Assembly (NCBI GenBank): GCA_017744605.1 | Contig: JAGIAZ010000008.1 | Span: 38,750 to 102,749 of the forward strand | Origin: Sphingobium sp. | GTDB taxonomy: Bacteria; Pseudomonadota; Alphaproteobacteria; Sphingomonadales; Sphingomonadaceae | Direction: 5' to 3' | DNA length: 64,000 bases | Shown: positions 1-9,612 of the stretch, in pieces | How the letters are laid out: every line of letters begins with the position of its first letter | Numbering within the stretch: position 1 is the stretch's first letter | Notes under the pieces: generated by a model | Seen by the model: the letters and a program-made list of their open reading frames with translations, nothing else | Databases searched by the model: none | Told to the model about the DNA's origin: nothing | Program-made: the position numbers and the translations under genes

Positions 1-1110
1 CTTCTTCAGCGCATCGAGCCCAGTGCGGAAGCGAGCCAGCCGCTCCTGGATGATCTCCAGGTGGAGGAGGCCCAGGAAGCCGCAGCGGAAGCCGAAGCCG
101 AGCGCGGCGCTCGTCTCCATCTCGAAGGAGAAGCTCGCGTCGTTGAGGCGCAGCTTGTGGATGCTGTCGCGGAGCTTCTCGAAGTCGTTGGCGTCGACCG
201 GGAAGAGGCCGCAGAAGACGACCGGCTGCACTTCCTTGAAGCCGGGGAGGGCGGCAGGGGCGGGGTTCTTCACCGTGGTGATCGTGTCGCCGACGCGGGT
301 CTGCGCGATTTCCTTGATCTGCGCGGTGATGAAGCCGATCTCGCCCGGACCGAGCTCGTCGAGCTGCTCGATCTTGGGGCGGAAGCAGCCGACGCGGTCG
401 ATCAGATGCTCGGTGCCGCCGATCATGAACTTGATGTTCAGGCCCTTGCGGATGACCCCGTTGATCACGCGCACCAGGATGACGACGCCGAGATACGGAT
501 CGTACCAGCTGTCGACGAGCATCGCGCTGAGCGGCTGGTCGCGATCGCCCTTGGGCGGCGGAATCTTCTGGACGACGGCTTCCAGCACGTCGTCGATACC
601 GATGCCGGACTTGGCGCTGGCGAGCACCGCGTCGCTGGCGTCGAGGCCGATCACGTCCTCGATCTCGTGCTTCACCTTGTCCGGGTCCGCGGCGGGCAGG
701 TCGATCTTGTTGATGACCGGCACGATCTCATGGTCATGCTCGATGCTCTGATAGACATTGGCGAGCGTCTGCGCTTCCACGCCTTGCGCCGCGTCCACCA
801 CCAGCAGCGCGCCTTCGCAGGCGGCGAGGCTGCGGGAGACTTCATAGGCGAAGTCGACATGGCCCGGCGTGTCCATGAGGTTGAGCTCATATTTCTCGCC
901 ATTCTTCGCGGTATAATCGAGGCGCACCGTCTGCGCCTTGATCGTGATTCCGCGCTCCTTCTCGATATCCATATTATCAAGGACTTGTGCGGTCATCTCG
1001 CGGTCGGACAGACCTCCCGTCCGCTGGATCAGCCGGTCCGCGAGCGTGGACTTGCCATGATCGATGTGGGCGATAATGGAAAAATTGCGGATATGCTTGA
1101 GATCGGCCAT
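1..1110 (-). CDS. lepA: Elongation factor 4 (LepA), 3' end outside window
   Basis: Ribosome-associated translational GTPase that back-translocates or remodels stalled ribosomes. The 370 residues visible (of about 600 usual) begin [22 protein letters not shown]. They hold the P-loop AHIDHGKST near residue 14, the switch region RGIT, the G3 motif DTPGH and the G4 motif NKID, all typical of LepA rather than EF-G. The start ATG is at 1108-1110. The frame is open to the left edge, so the C-terminal domain lies outside the window. The next gene is divergent, so the short region 1111-1292 must carry promoters for both. Confidence 0.97.
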   Translation of the reverse strand, partial: MADLKHIRNFSIIAHIDHGKSTLADRLIQRTGGLSDREMTAQVLDNMDIEKERGITIKAQTVRLDYTAKNGEKYELNLMDTPGHVDFAYEVSRSLAACEGALLVVDAAQGVEAQTLANVYQSIEHDHEIVPVINKIDLPAADPDKVKHEIEDVIGLDASDAVLASAKSGIGIDDVLEAVVQKIPPPKGDRDQPLSAMLVDSWYDPYLGVVILVRVINGVIRKGLNIKFMIGGTEHLIDRVGCFRPKIEQLDELGPGEIGFITAQIKEIAQTRVGDTITTVKNPAPAALPGFKEVQPVVFCGLFPVDANDFEKLRDSIHKLRLNDASFSFEMETSAALGFGFRCGFLGLLHLEIIQERLARFRTGLDALKK

Positions 1111-1292
1111 CGCGGCCCGTTAGCAGGGCTGCGCATCAAAGGCAAAGCGCGGTCGATTCTGTCCAATACGGTCGCTATGCCGCATGACATGGCCGGCCCG
1201 AAGCCGGTCGATTGCCGGTGAATTGTTTGTCTCTCGACGACGTTATGATAGATTGTCGCGAGCTGTTTTCGCATTGCTTGGGGGAAGATCAC

Positions 1293-2291
1293 ATGAGAGG
1301 ATTTCACAGATTCGTCCTGGCCACCACCGCGCTCGCCGTGGCGGTTTCGCCGGTGATGGTATCGGCGGCGACGATGAGTTCGTCGGACAGCAAGAGCAAG
1401 GACGGCACCACCAAGGGCGCGTCGTCCGGCCGCAAGGATCAGGAAAAGGGTCAGCGGGAGATTCCCAAGTGCACCCATAAGCTTGGCACGCTCGCCATCG
1501 TCGAGCCCGACAAGCAATGGTGGCGGGAGTTCAATCTCGGCAGCCCCGAGGCGATCATCAAGCTGTTCGTCCAGCAATCGGGCTGTTTCAGCCTGGTGAA
1601 TCGCGGCGCGGCGTCCCAGAGCAGCGCCATGGAGAAGGCGATGGCCGCCAATGGCGACCTCCAGCGCGGCAGCAATGTCGGCAAGGGCCAGACCAAGGCG
1701 GCGGACTATTTCCTGCAGCCGGATATCGTTTCGTCGAACAAGAACAGCGGCGGCAGTAAAGTCGGCGGTCTGCTCGGGGGCATCATGGGCGGCACGCTTG
1801 GCGCCATTGCCGGCGGCATCAACGTCAAGAAGAGCGAAGCCAATGTCACGCTCGAGCTGGTCAATGCGCGTACGACCGAGGATGAGGCGCTGACCGACGG
1901 CTATGCCCGCAAGTCCGACCTCGGCTTCGGCGCCGGTGGTGGTCTCGGCTGGATGGGCGGTCTCGCGGCAGTGGGCGGCGGCGGTTATCAGAACACCGAT
2001 ATCGGTCAGGTGATCGTCCTCGCCTATCTCGACGCCTACACCAAGATGGTCACTCAGCTGGGCGGCCTCTCCGGCAATGCCGGTGCCAATGCGCCGATCC
2101 GCTCCTACACCGTCCAGAATGTCGTCACGATGCGCAAGGCCGCGAATGCCAAGGCCGCTGTCGTCCGCTCGCTGCCGGTCGGTGCCACGGTCTACCCGAC
2201 CGGCAACAAGGAGGACGTCTGGTGGGAGATCGCCGACGAGAACGACAATGTCGGCTGGGTGCAGAACACGGCGCTCGCGCCCGCAAAATAA
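1293..2291 (+). CDS. Secreted CsgG-like protein with C-terminal SH3-type domain
   Basis: A 332-residue exported protein. The ATG at 1293 is chosen over an upstream frame extension because GGGGAAG precedes it and a clean signal peptide follows (about residues 1-26, cut near VSA-AT). Residues about 55-235 resemble the CsgG/curli-assembly fold: a TLAIVEPD strand, a QQSGCFSLVNR segment, a glycine-rich KVGGLLGGIMGG stretch and a late VIVLAYLDAYTKMV helix. Residues about 268-332 (VTMRKAANAKAAVVRSLPVG...WWEIADE...GWV) form a bacterial SH3 (SH3b) module, which often binds peptidoglycan. No curli genes are adjacent, so a secretion-channel role is unproven. The family call is moderate and the domain boundaries are approximate. 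Confidence 0.6.
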   Translation: MRGFHRFVLATTALAVAVSPVMVSAATMSSSDSKSKDGTTKGASSGRKDQEKGQREIPKCTHKLGTLAIVEPDKQWWREFNLGSPEAIIKLFVQQSGCFSLVNRGAASQSSAMEKAMAANGDLQRGSNVGKGQTKAADYFLQPDIVSSNKNSGGSKVGGLLGGIMGGTLGAIAGGINVKKSEANVTLELVNARTTEDEALTDGYARKSDLGFGAGGGLGWMGGLAAVGGGGYQNTDIGQVIVLAYLDAYTKMVTQLGGLSGNAGANAPIRSYTVQNVVTMRKAANAKAAVVRSLPVGATVYPTGNKEDVWWEIADENDNVGWVQNTALAPAK

Positions 2292-2298
2292 TCGGATG

Positions 2299-2330
2299 CA
2301 GCCCGGGCGGCCTGATCGCCGTCCGGGCTG
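2299..2330. terminator. Hairpin between convergent genes
   Basis: CAGCCCGG (2299-2306) pairs perfectly with CCGGGCTG (2323-2330), and a second inner GGCG/CGCC pair is possible. It sits between the stop of the CsgG-like gene and the stop of the convergent kinase gene. No T tract follows on the plus strand, so it is a terminator-like hairpin rather than a canonical intrinsic terminator. Confidence 0.45.
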
Positions 2331-2339
2331 GCGCCCGCT

Positions 2340-2864
2340 TCAGTCGCCGAACCGTTCGCGGATGGCCGCGAGGGCGTTTTCGAGGCGTGCTTCCCCCGTT
2401 CCGCTGACCAGCGCCCAGGCGACTTCGCGCCGTTCCAGTTCGGCCTTGCACAAATCGAAGAAGCGGGCCCGCTCGTCCGTGCCGCCATAGATGCGCAGGC
2501 CGTCGTCGACAAATGGCAGGTCGATATCGAGCAGCAGATAGAGGTCGGCCATATCATCGAAGCGCGCAAACCAGGCGTCGCGCTTGCCGAGCATCATGTC
2601 GGCCCACACGGCGGTCATCAGCGCGTCGGTGTCGGTAACGACCCAACGCGCAGCGGTTTCGCGCGCCTCGGCGATGAGGTCGGTCTGCACCATGGCCATA
2701 TCGACCAGATCGGCCATCCAGAGGTCGGTGCCGTGGTGGGCGCAATAGGCCCGGCCATATTCGGGCACCAGCTGCGCGCCCAATGCCGTGGCGAGCTGTT
2801 CGGCCATGATGGATTTGCCGACGCTTTCCGGCCCGTGCAGGCAGATCGTGCGCGCCCTCGTCAT
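2340..2864 (-). CDS. NadR-type nicotinamide riboside kinase-like ATPase
   Basis: A 174-residue P-loop kinase with Walker A GPESVGKS at residues 11-18 and a following YGRAYCA segment. The later DTDALMTAVW and LLLDIDLPFVDDGLR motifs match the ribosylnicotinamide kinase domain of NadR. The predicted reaction is phosphorylation of nicotinamide riboside to NMN in the cytoplasm. There is no helix-turn-helix or adenylyltransferase domain, so it is the stand-alone kinase form. The ATG at 2862-2864 overlaps the stop of the upstream pnuC by 4 bases, so the two are translationally coupled. Transport plus trapping by phosphorylation is the expected joint function. Confidence 0.82.
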   Translation of the reverse strand: MTRARTICLHGPESVGKSIMAEQLATALGAQLVPEYGRAYCAHHGTDLWMADLVDMAMVQTDLIAEARETAARWVVTDTDALMTAVWADMMLGKRDAWFARFDDMADLYLLLDIDLPFVDDGLRIYGGTDERARFFDLCKAELERREVAWALVSGTGEARLENALAAIRERFGD

Positions 2865-3445
2865 GCCGCCGATACCGCCTTGCCTTCTTGCGACCGGCCG
2901 ACCCTGATCCATTCCCACCAGCCCCATGCCGCGACGACGAAAAAGACGACATAGAGGCCGGCGAATGCCCAAAGGCCGCGCGTCGCATAGAGGCCGACCG
3001 CCAGGCCATCGACCAGCACCCAGAGCATCCAGTTCTCGATCCAGCGGCGCGACATCATGATCTGGGCGGCAATGCTGATCATCGCCACTGCCGCATCCCA
3101 CCAGGGGAAGGCCGCATTGGTCAGCCTGTGCATGAGCCAGCCCCAAAGACCCGTCGCGATCGCTATGCCGACGCTCCAGCCTGCGACCGTTCGCATGCCG
3201 GCGCGCTCCACGATCAAGGCGCCCTGCGTGTCGCGTCCCCTGAGCCAGGACCACCAGCCATAGATCTGTACGACAAGGAAAAAGATCTGCAGCAGCGCAT
3301 CGCTGTAAAGCCTCGCCTCGAAAAAGACGAAAAAGGAAAGCGCGACCATCGCGATGCCGAAGGGGTAGTTCCAGAGGCTGCGAAGGACGATGAGGACGAT
3401 GTTGACGATGCCGAGCGCCGCGGCGAGATATTCAAGGTTACTCAC
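2861..3445 (-). CDS. pnuC: Nicotinamide riboside transporter PnuC
   Basis: A 194-residue inner-membrane protein with about seven hydrophobic segments and the aromatic-rich stretches of PnuC (YGWWSWLRG near residue 62, WGWWEWIR at the end). PnuC moves nicotinamide riboside across the inner membrane by facilitated diffusion, and the partner kinase encoded next traps the substrate. The start is GTG at 3443-3445 (translated MSNLEY). The two genes form an operon with a 4-base overlap. Confidence 0.88.
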   Translation of the reverse strand: MSNLEYLAAALGIVNIVLIVLRSLWNYPFGIAMVALSFFVFFEARLYSDALLQIFFLVVQIYGWWSWLRGRDTQGALIVERAGMRTVAGWSVGIAIATGLWGWLMHRLTNAAFPWWDAAVAMISIAAQIMMSRRWIENWMLWVLVDGLAVGLYATRGLWAFAGLYVVFFVVAAWGWWEWIRVGRSQEGKAVSAA

Positions 3446-3487
3446 GCACCCAACCGTATCGGGGGGAAGCGGACCTGTCGACAGCCC

Positions 3488-6163
3488 TCAGCCGGCCGCG
3501 CGCTTGCGGTCCGCCGGCCGCGACTGGTCCCGCTTGATGACGGGAGCGGGTTTGTCGGCGGCACGGATGCGATCGATACTGACCGGCGTGTCGAATTCGA
3601 CGCCCATACGGTCTTCCTTCGACCAGCGGCAATGACCGTTCACGCTGTAGCGGCCACCGAACTCGATGTTGAAGGTCGTGCCCACCGGCACGTCACGAAG
3701 ACCTTCGATCAACGCCCCGTTCGGGGAGACATTGCGGATGCGCCCGGTATATCGGTCTTTGCCGCGCGTGAGCGTGACGGTACGCAGCATCGTCATGCGC
3801 GGTTCGCGGCTCGATTTATGGCCTTGCGCAACAGCATGGCCATCATGTTCGGCAAGCAGCTGCAGCGTTGCGCTCATCGACATGGGGCGTCCGTACACGA
3901 AGCCCTGGATGTGGCTGCAACCCAGCGAGCGGATGAAATCCAGCTCGTCCAGCGTCTCCGCGCCCTCCGCCGTCGTCTCCATGCCCAGCGCCTCGGCCAG
4001 GCTGACGATGGACTTCACGATCACGGCGTTTCGATTGCCCGTGGCCTGCGCCGCGCCGCGCACGAAGCTCTGGTCGATCTTGATCTTGTCGAACGATGCG
4101 GTCTTCAAATAGCCGAGCGCTGAATAGCCCGTTCCAAAATCATCGAGCGCGAGGCGTATGCCCAGATTCTTGAGATGAGCGAACATGCCGTCGGTATTGT
4201 CCCGATCGGACAAGAATACGCTTTCGGTGATCTCCAGCTCGAGCTGGGCGGGCGACAGGCCGGAATTGGCGAGTGCACTGACCACGATGCTGGGGAGCGC
4301 CGGATTCGCGAATTGCATGGGCGAAACATTGACGGCGAGGCGCGTACCTTTCGGCCATTTCATCGCGTCGATGCAGGCTGTACGCAGCACCCATTCGCCG
4401 ATGGTGCCGATCAGCCCCGCTTCTTCGGCGATTGGAATGAACACCGCCGGCGAAATCGCGCCGCGCACTGGATGATGCCAACGGATAAAGGTCTCGAAGC
4501 CGGTGACGCGCTCGCTCGCGGCGCAGACCACGGGCTGATATTCGAGATGCAGGCTGCCGGTTAGAATAGCCTGGCGCAGCTCGCCCTCGAGCTGGCGGCG
4601 GTCCTCGGCCTCGGCATGCATCGCAGACATGAAGAAGCGGAACTGGCCGCGGCCTCCACCCTTGGCGGTGTAGAGCGCGAGGTCGGCGTTGCGGATCAGC
4701 GTTTCGGTGCTTTCGCCATCTGTGGGCGCCAGCGCGATGCCGATGGAAACGCCGATGACGACCTGGCTGCCGTCGATCTCATAAGGCTCGGAGACACTGC
4801 GGATGATGGCGTCCGCGAGTTTGGCGAGCGCTGCCATCTCGACCATGCCGGGCAGGATGATCTTGAATTCGTCGCCGCCGATACGGCCGACCTTGCCCTT
4901 CGATCCGACCAGCCGCAGCAGGCGCTGCGCGACCTGGCGCAACAGCGCGTCGCCCGCCGGGTGGCCCATCGTGTCGTTCACTTCCTTGAACCGGTCGAGA
5001 TCGAGGAGGAACAACGCGCATTCGCCGGCCCTGCCGCTAGGGCTGTTCAACGCCTGCTCGAAGACCTGCATCATCTGCGGGCGATTGGCGAGGCCGGTCA
5101 GCGCGTCGACGCTGGCCAGGCGGGCAACCTCGGCCTGACTGCGACGCATCTCGGTGAGATCCGAGCCATTGCCGCGAAAGCCGAGGAACTGGCCGAACGC
5201 GGTGACGATCGGGCGGCCCGATATCGACCACCAGCGCTCCTCGCCGTCGAGAGCCGCACGCACGGCCATATCGGAAAAAGCGGTGCGAGCGGAGAAATGA
5301 AAGCCGAGCGTCCGCTGATTTTCGCTGTCCGCCCCCGTCCCTGATGCGGCGATCAGGTCGGCGAACGGCGTTCCGAACAAATCTATCGCCTGACGCCCGA
5401 CTTGTGCGGCCAGCGTTTCCGAAATGTAGCTGATCTTGCCGGTTCGATCGGTCTCCCAGAACCAGCCACGCCCGGCTTGCTCGAATTCCTCGAGCAAGGC
5501 CTTGGCCCGCTCGCCGCTGAGTGCGCCCTGGGCTGCGGGCTGCTGCGTCGTCAGATTGGAGCGTCTCCAATATTCGCGGCCCAGCAAGATCGCGAGACCG
5601 CCCGCTAGCGCGATATAGGGTGCGATGAGCAGCGGATCGGGCAGGACGATGAAGAGGCCGAGGCTCGCGCCAGCGGCCAGCGCCATAGCCAATGCGCGCA
5701 ATCGGCCGATGACGGAAAGGGCCGGCAATGCCGGCGTCAGCGTGGCGATGAGCAACGGGACGGTCGCGGTCTTGAGCACCATGGCGGCGCACAGGCTGGA
5801 TGTCAGCGCCGAGGCGAAGACGAGGCCAGCCATGATCCAGAGCCGCCCGTTCGGAACGATGCCATCGAAACGCGGAAACCGGTGCGCGCAGATGATCGCC
5901 AGGTCCGCGAGAAACCAGCTGCCCAGGGCCAGTTGGAAGGGCAGGCTGCGGACGTCGGGCGAGAAAAGTCCAGGGCTCAGGAACAGGGCCACGAGTGCAA
6001 GTCGCACGACGAGGACGACGGCCCAATCCTGGCCAGTTCGGCGCAGGGTTTGAGACAGCCGGACAATCGCCCGGCCATCCTGATCATCGGCGGCGCCAAG
6101 GACCGATTGCCAGCTTGGCCGCTGAATGGGCTGAAGACCCGCTCTGGGACGGACAAAAACCAT
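3488..6163 (-). CDS. Membrane PAS-GGDEF-EAL-PilZ cyclic-di-GMP protein
   Basis: An 891-residue signalling protein. Residues about 46-196 hold several membrane helices, 226-340 a PAS-like sensor (GWFWETDRTGKISYIS), about 350-520 a GGDEF cyclase domain with intact GGDEF at 429-433, about 530-775 an EAL phosphodiesterase domain, and 786-861 a PilZ-like domain (NVSPNGALIEG). The EAL signature reads ETF (557-559) but keeps the Glu. The NVSPMQF, EITES, DDFGTGYS and KIDQSF motifs are present, so hydrolysis is plausible. The RxxD inhibitory site before GGDEF is missing. The ATG at 6163 is preferred, although the frame stays open to 6325. The gene is divergent from the reductase at 6340. Confidence 0.88.
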   Translation of the reverse strand: MVFVRPRAGLQPIQRPSWQSVLGAADDQDGRAIVRLSQTLRRTGQDWAVVLVVRLALVALFLSPGLFSPDVRSLPFQLALGSWFLADLAIICAHRFPRFDGIVPNGRLWIMAGLVFASALTSSLCAAMVLKTATVPLLIATLTPALPALSVIGRLRALAMALAAGASLGLFIVLPDPLLIAPYIALAGGLAILLGREYWRRSNLTTQQPAAQGALSGERAKALLEEFEQAGRGWFWETDRTGKISYISETLAAQVGRQAIDLFGTPFADLIAASGTGADSENQRTLGFHFSARTAFSDMAVRAALDGEERWWSISGRPIVTAFGQFLGFRGNGSDLTEMRRSQAEVARLASVDALTGLANRPQMMQVFEQALNSPSGRAGECALFLLDLDRFKEVNDTMGHPAGDALLRQVAQRLLRLVGSKGKVGRIGGDEFKIILPGMVEMAALAKLADAIIRSVSEPYEIDGSQVVIGVSIGIALAPTDGESTETLIRNADLALYTAKGGGRGQFRFFMSAMHAEAEDRRQLEGELRQAILTGSLHLEYQPVVCAASERVTGFETFIRWHHPVRGAISPAVFIPIAEEAGLIGTIGEWVLRTACIDAMKWPKGTRLAVNVSPMQFANPALPSIVVSALANSGLSPAQLELEITESVFLSDRDNTDGMFAHLKNLGIRLALDDFGTGYSALGYLKTASFDKIKIDQSFVRGAAQATGNRNAVIVKSIVSLAEALGMETTAEGAETLDELDFIRSLGCSHIQGFVYGRPMSMSATLQLLAEHDGHAVAQGHKSSREPRMTMLRTVTLTRGKDRYTGRIRNVSPNGALIEGLRDVPVGTTFNIEFGGRYSVNGHCRWSKEDRMGVEFDTPVSIDRIRAADKPAPVIKRDQSRPADRKRAAG

Positions 6164-6339
6164 GGCGGCTCTTGGCACGCCGTCCGTTGAAGAAGCGTTA
6201 CACTGCGGGACCGATCCCACTTTTGGAGGAAAGGAGAATATAGCCCCGGCGAGGGTCTTGCGCGCTGCGCTGGCGAGACTAGGCTCGTCACCAGCGGCGT
6301 CAGCCCCGCGGCGGACGCCAAGCAAGCCAGGGAGAGGCC

Positions 6340-7641
6340 ATGCGGCATATCGCGATCGTAGGTTCAGGGCCTGCCGGCTATTACACGGCCGAGGCCTGCC
6401 AGAAACAATTTGGCGATGATGTTCGCATTGATATCCTTGATAGAATGCCGGTGCCTTTCGGGCTCATCCGCTCCGGCGTGGCGCCCGATCATCAGTCGAT
6501 CAAGGCAGTCGCACGGCGCTATGAGGGCATCGCGCTGACGGACAATGTCCGGTTCGTCGGCAAGCTGGCGGTCGGCAGCGATATTGCCATATCGGAGTTG
6601 ATCGACTTCTACGACGCCGTGATCCTGGCGACAGGGGCGCCGTTCGATCGGCGGCTCGGCATCGCCGGAGACGATCTGCCCGGCGTGCTCGGCAGTGCGG
6701 CGTTCGTCGGCTGGTATAATGGCCATCCGGATCATGCGGACTTGGCCCCCCTGATTGACGGTCAGGATGTCGCGATCGTCGGCAATGGCAATGTCGCGCT
6801 CGATTGCGCGCGGATTCTTGCCAAGAGCGCGGCGGAGTTCGAAGGCAGCGACATTGTTCGTCATGCGCTGGAGACGCTCACCGGGTCACGGGTGCGGTCC
6901 ATCACGATCGTCGGCCGGCGGGGCCCGCATCAGATCGCGATGACGCCCAAGGAGCTGGGCGAGCTGGGCCACCTCGCATCCGCCCATCCGGTTGTCGATC
7001 CGGCTGACATGCCGCCGGTGGAGAGCGACCAGGTCCTCGAGCCCGGACCACGCAAGTCGGTCGCGCTGCTCCGTGAATTTGCCGCGCATCCCGTGGGCCA
7101 AGGGGTTCCCGTGCGCTTCGATTTCTTCGCCGCGCCGGTGCGCATCGAGGGCGACAGGCGCGCGCAAGCGCTGGTCGTCGAGCGCACCGTGCTGGGTGCG
7201 GATGGCGCCGCGGTCGGCACGGGCGAGACCTATGCGATCCCCGCCGGCCTGATCATCAGTTGCATCGGTTACCGCACACCGCCGATTCCCGACGTGCCTT
7301 ATGACGAAAAGGCCGGGCGCTTCGCCAATGTCGACGGGCGCATCTCGCCTGGCCTCTACTGCGTCGGTTGGGCGCGCCGCGGACCGACGGGAACCATCGG
7401 CACCAACAAGCCCGATGGTTTCCTGATCGCCGAAGAAATCGCCAAGGATCAGCCCGAGCCCGGCGGCAAGCCCGGTCGCGCGGGGCTCGACGCCGTGATC
7501 GAGGCGCGCGGCCTCGACATCGTCACCTTTCGTGATTGGCAGAAGATCGATCTGGCGGAGATCGAGCGCGCACGGACGGGCGCGCCGCGTGAGAAGTTCG
7601 TGCGGGTCGACGATATGGTTGCGGCCAGTCGAGCCAGCTGA
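6340..7641 (+). CDS. FAD-dependent ferredoxin-NADP reductase (adrenodoxin reductase family)
   Basis: A 433-residue two-dinucleotide-binding flavoprotein. The FAD site GSGPAGYYTAE lies at residues 8-18, followed by RMPVPFGLIRSGVAPDH, which is diagnostic of the adrenodoxin-reductase/FprA type. The NADP site VGNGNVALDCARIL is near residue 146 and the C-terminal FAD contact GWARRGPTGTIGTNK near 345. It should transfer electrons between NADPH and ferredoxin in the cytoplasm. No ferredoxin or P450 gene is adjacent, so the partner is unknown. It has the usual length for the family and appears monocistronic. Confidence 0.9.
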   Translation: MRHIAIVGSGPAGYYTAEACQKQFGDDVRIDILDRMPVPFGLIRSGVAPDHQSIKAVARRYEGIALTDNVRFVGKLAVGSDIAISELIDFYDAVILATGAPFDRRLGIAGDDLPGVLGSAAFVGWYNGHPDHADLAPLIDGQDVAIVGNGNVALDCARILAKSAAEFEGSDIVRHALETLTGSRVRSITIVGRRGPHQIAMTPKELGELGHLASAHPVVDPADMPPVESDQVLEPGPRKSVALLREFAAHPVGQGVPVRFDFFAAPVRIEGDRRAQALVVERTVLGADGAAVGTGETYAIPAGLIISCIGYRTPPIPDVPYDEKAGRFANVDGRISPGLYCVGWARRGPTGTIGTNKPDGFLIAEEIAKDQPEPGGKPGRAGLDAVIEARGLDIVTFRDWQKIDLAEIERARTGAPREKFVRVDDMVAASRAS

Positions 7642-7797
7642 TCCCTTGGCCTGTGGTCATCGCCGGCGCGTGTGAGTCGGTGGTAGGGTGTCCGGAATGG
7701 GCCACTGCCGATTTCGTCCGCGCACCCCTGAGCGCGATGGCGGCATCGCGACCTTTGGAGCCAGCAATCGCGCAGACAGGATCGTGAGACTGGCCGC

Positions 7798-8910
7798 CTA
7801 CACCCGCATCGGCATCAGCACATAAAGTGCCGGCGCCTTGTCGTTCTCGCGGATCAGCGTCGGGGCGGCAGCATCGGCGAGATGCATTTCGATGGCGTCG
7901 CCCTGCACCTGGCCGAGAATGTCGAGCAGATAGCGTGCGTTGAAGCCGATCTCGAAGCCTTCCGAGGCATAGGCGCCGGGCACTTCCTCAGCCGCCGTGC
8001 CGTTCTCCGGACTGGTCACGGAGAGCGTGATCTTGTCGCGTTCCAGCGCCATCTTGACCGCCCGGGTCTTCTCCGTGGCGATGGTCGCGACGCGGTCCAC
8101 GCCTTCCTCGAAGCTGCGCGGATCGATCTTCAGGAGCTTGTCGTTCCCGGTCGGGATGACGCGACTATAATCCGGGAAGGTGCCGTCGATCAGCTTGCTG
8201 GTCAGCACGGCGTTGCCGAGATCGAAGCGAATCTTGGTCGGCGAAAGGTCGATGCGGACGCTGCCGTCGACTTCGTCGAGCAGCTTGCGCAGCTCCGCGA
8301 TGCACTTCCGCGGCACGATGATGTCCGGCATGCCCTCGGCGCCGTCCGGGCGCGCAACCGTCACGCGAGCGAGGCGGTGGCCGTCCGTCGCAGCGGCCTT
8401 CAGCACGGGCGCCGGATCGTCGGCGACATGGAAGAAGATGCCGTTCAGATAATAGCGCGTCTCTTCGGTCGAGATCGCGAAGCGCGTCTTGTCGATGATC
8501 TGGATGAGCGTCGCGGCCGGCAGTTCGAAGCTGGTCGGCAGCGCGCCCTCGGCGATGACCGGGAAGTCGTCGCGCGGCAGCGTCTGCAGATTGAACCGGG
8601 CGCGCCCCGCCTGCACCAGCATCTTGCCGTCGGCCGCCTCCAGTCGCACCTGGCTTCCTTCCGGCAGCTTGCGCACAATGTCGTGGAGCGTGTGCGCGGA
8701 AACGGTCGTGGCGCCGGCCCCGTCAACGCCCGCCTGAACATTCTCGACGACCTGCAGGTCGAGGTCCGTCGCCATCAGCCGGATCGCGCCATCGGTCGTC
8801 GCGTCGATGAGAACATTGGACAGGATCGGAATGGTATTGCGCCGCTCGACCACCGACTGCACATGGCCGAGGCACTTCAGCAGGGTTGCGCGTTCGATGG
8901 TGGCCTTCAT
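7798..8910 (-). CDS. dnaN: DNA polymerase III beta sliding clamp
   Basis: A 370-residue protein beginning MKATIERATLL and ending ALYVLMPMRV, the typical clamp N-terminus and C-terminus. The repeated clamp domains show LPRDDFP, FAISTEETRYYLNGI, ATDGHRLA and GTFPDYSRVIP. It encircles DNA and tethers the replicative polymerase. The reading frame extends upstream to 9513, but the family start is the ATG at 8908-8910. dnaA, recF and gyrB are not beside it here, so the gene is separated from the classic origin cluster. This is common in alphaproteobacteria. Confidence 0.97.
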   Translation of the reverse strand: MKATIERATLLKCLGHVQSVVERRNTIPILSNVLIDATTDGAIRLMATDLDLQVVENVQAGVDGAGATTVSAHTLHDIVRKLPEGSQVRLEAADGKMLVQAGRARFNLQTLPRDDFPVIAEGALPTSFELPAATLIQIIDKTRFAISTEETRYYLNGIFFHVADDPAPVLKAAATDGHRLARVTVARPDGAEGMPDIIVPRKCIAELRKLLDEVDGSVRIDLSPTKIRFDLGNAVLTSKLIDGTFPDYSRVIPTGNDKLLKIDPRSFEEGVDRVATIATEKTRAVKMALERDKITLSVTSPENGTAAEEVPGAYASEGFEIGFNARYLLDILGQVQGDAIEMHLADAAAPTLIRENDKAPALYVLMPMRV

Positions 8911-9114
8911 CCCGTTCGGTTCCGTTTCTGCCCGGTTTGAGTGGAGTCGGACAAGAAAGCGTCCGCTCATGGGGTTCCTTTCCTTATCGAAAAAGCCGCG
9001 ACGGGCAAGAGCGGCGGCGGAAATATGGACGCAGTTATCCCCGCACTCTTGCCAATCCCCCGCCGATGCGCTTTGCCGTGAGCGATGAAGCGACATCGGG
9101 CCATAGGCAGGGGC

Positions 9115-9612
9115 ATGCGGATCGGATCGGCTGCGCTGCTGTTTGCGTTGTCCGCGATATTGGCCGCGCCTGTGCTGGCGCGCGATGTGCTCGGCATTTT
9201 CGGCCGGTGGGGCGCGTTCCGCGATGCCGGCGAACCGCGCTGCTTCGCGACGGCCGAACCCCTCGGTGCACGAGATGCGAAGCGCGGCTGGCTCCCCTTC
9301 GCTTCGGTCGGCTTCTGGCCACGCAAAGGCGTGCGGGGGCAAGTCAACATCCGGCTCAGCCAGCAACTGCAGAAAGGCGCCGTCGCCACGCTGAACATCG
9401 GAGGCAAGCGCTTCGTGCTGACGGGAAGCGGAGCAGACGTCTGGACCAGGGATCGTCGCGATGATGCAGCGTTGGTCGCCGCCCTCCGTACCGGCGGAGA
9501 CATGACTGTGCACGGCCGCGCGCAGAACGGCACCGCTTTTTCCGATCGCTATGCGCTGCGCGGCGCGGCCACCGCGATCGATGCGGCCGCTTTGGGGTGT
9601 GCCCGCCGATGA
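9115..9612 (+). CDS. Secreted IalB-like hypothetical protein
   Basis: A 165-residue exported protein. The start at 9115 follows GGCAGGGG and gives a signal peptide of about 22 residues (ALLFALSAILAAPVLA). The mature part opens with FGRWGAFRD followed by a lone Cys, and ends with a second Cys four residues before the stop (ALGCARR), which would allow one disulfide. The general layout resembles the invasion-associated locus B family, but the match is judged only by eye. Its stop overlaps the racemase start as ATGA, so the genes form an operon. Confidence 0.55.
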   Translation: MRIGSAALLFALSAILAAPVLARDVLGIFGRWGAFRDAGEPRCFATAEPLGARDAKRGWLPFASVGFWPRKGVRGQVNIRLSQQLQKGAVATLNIGGKRFVLTGSGADVWTRDRRDDAALVAALRTGGDMTVHGRAQNGTAFSDRYALRGAATAIDAAALGCARR

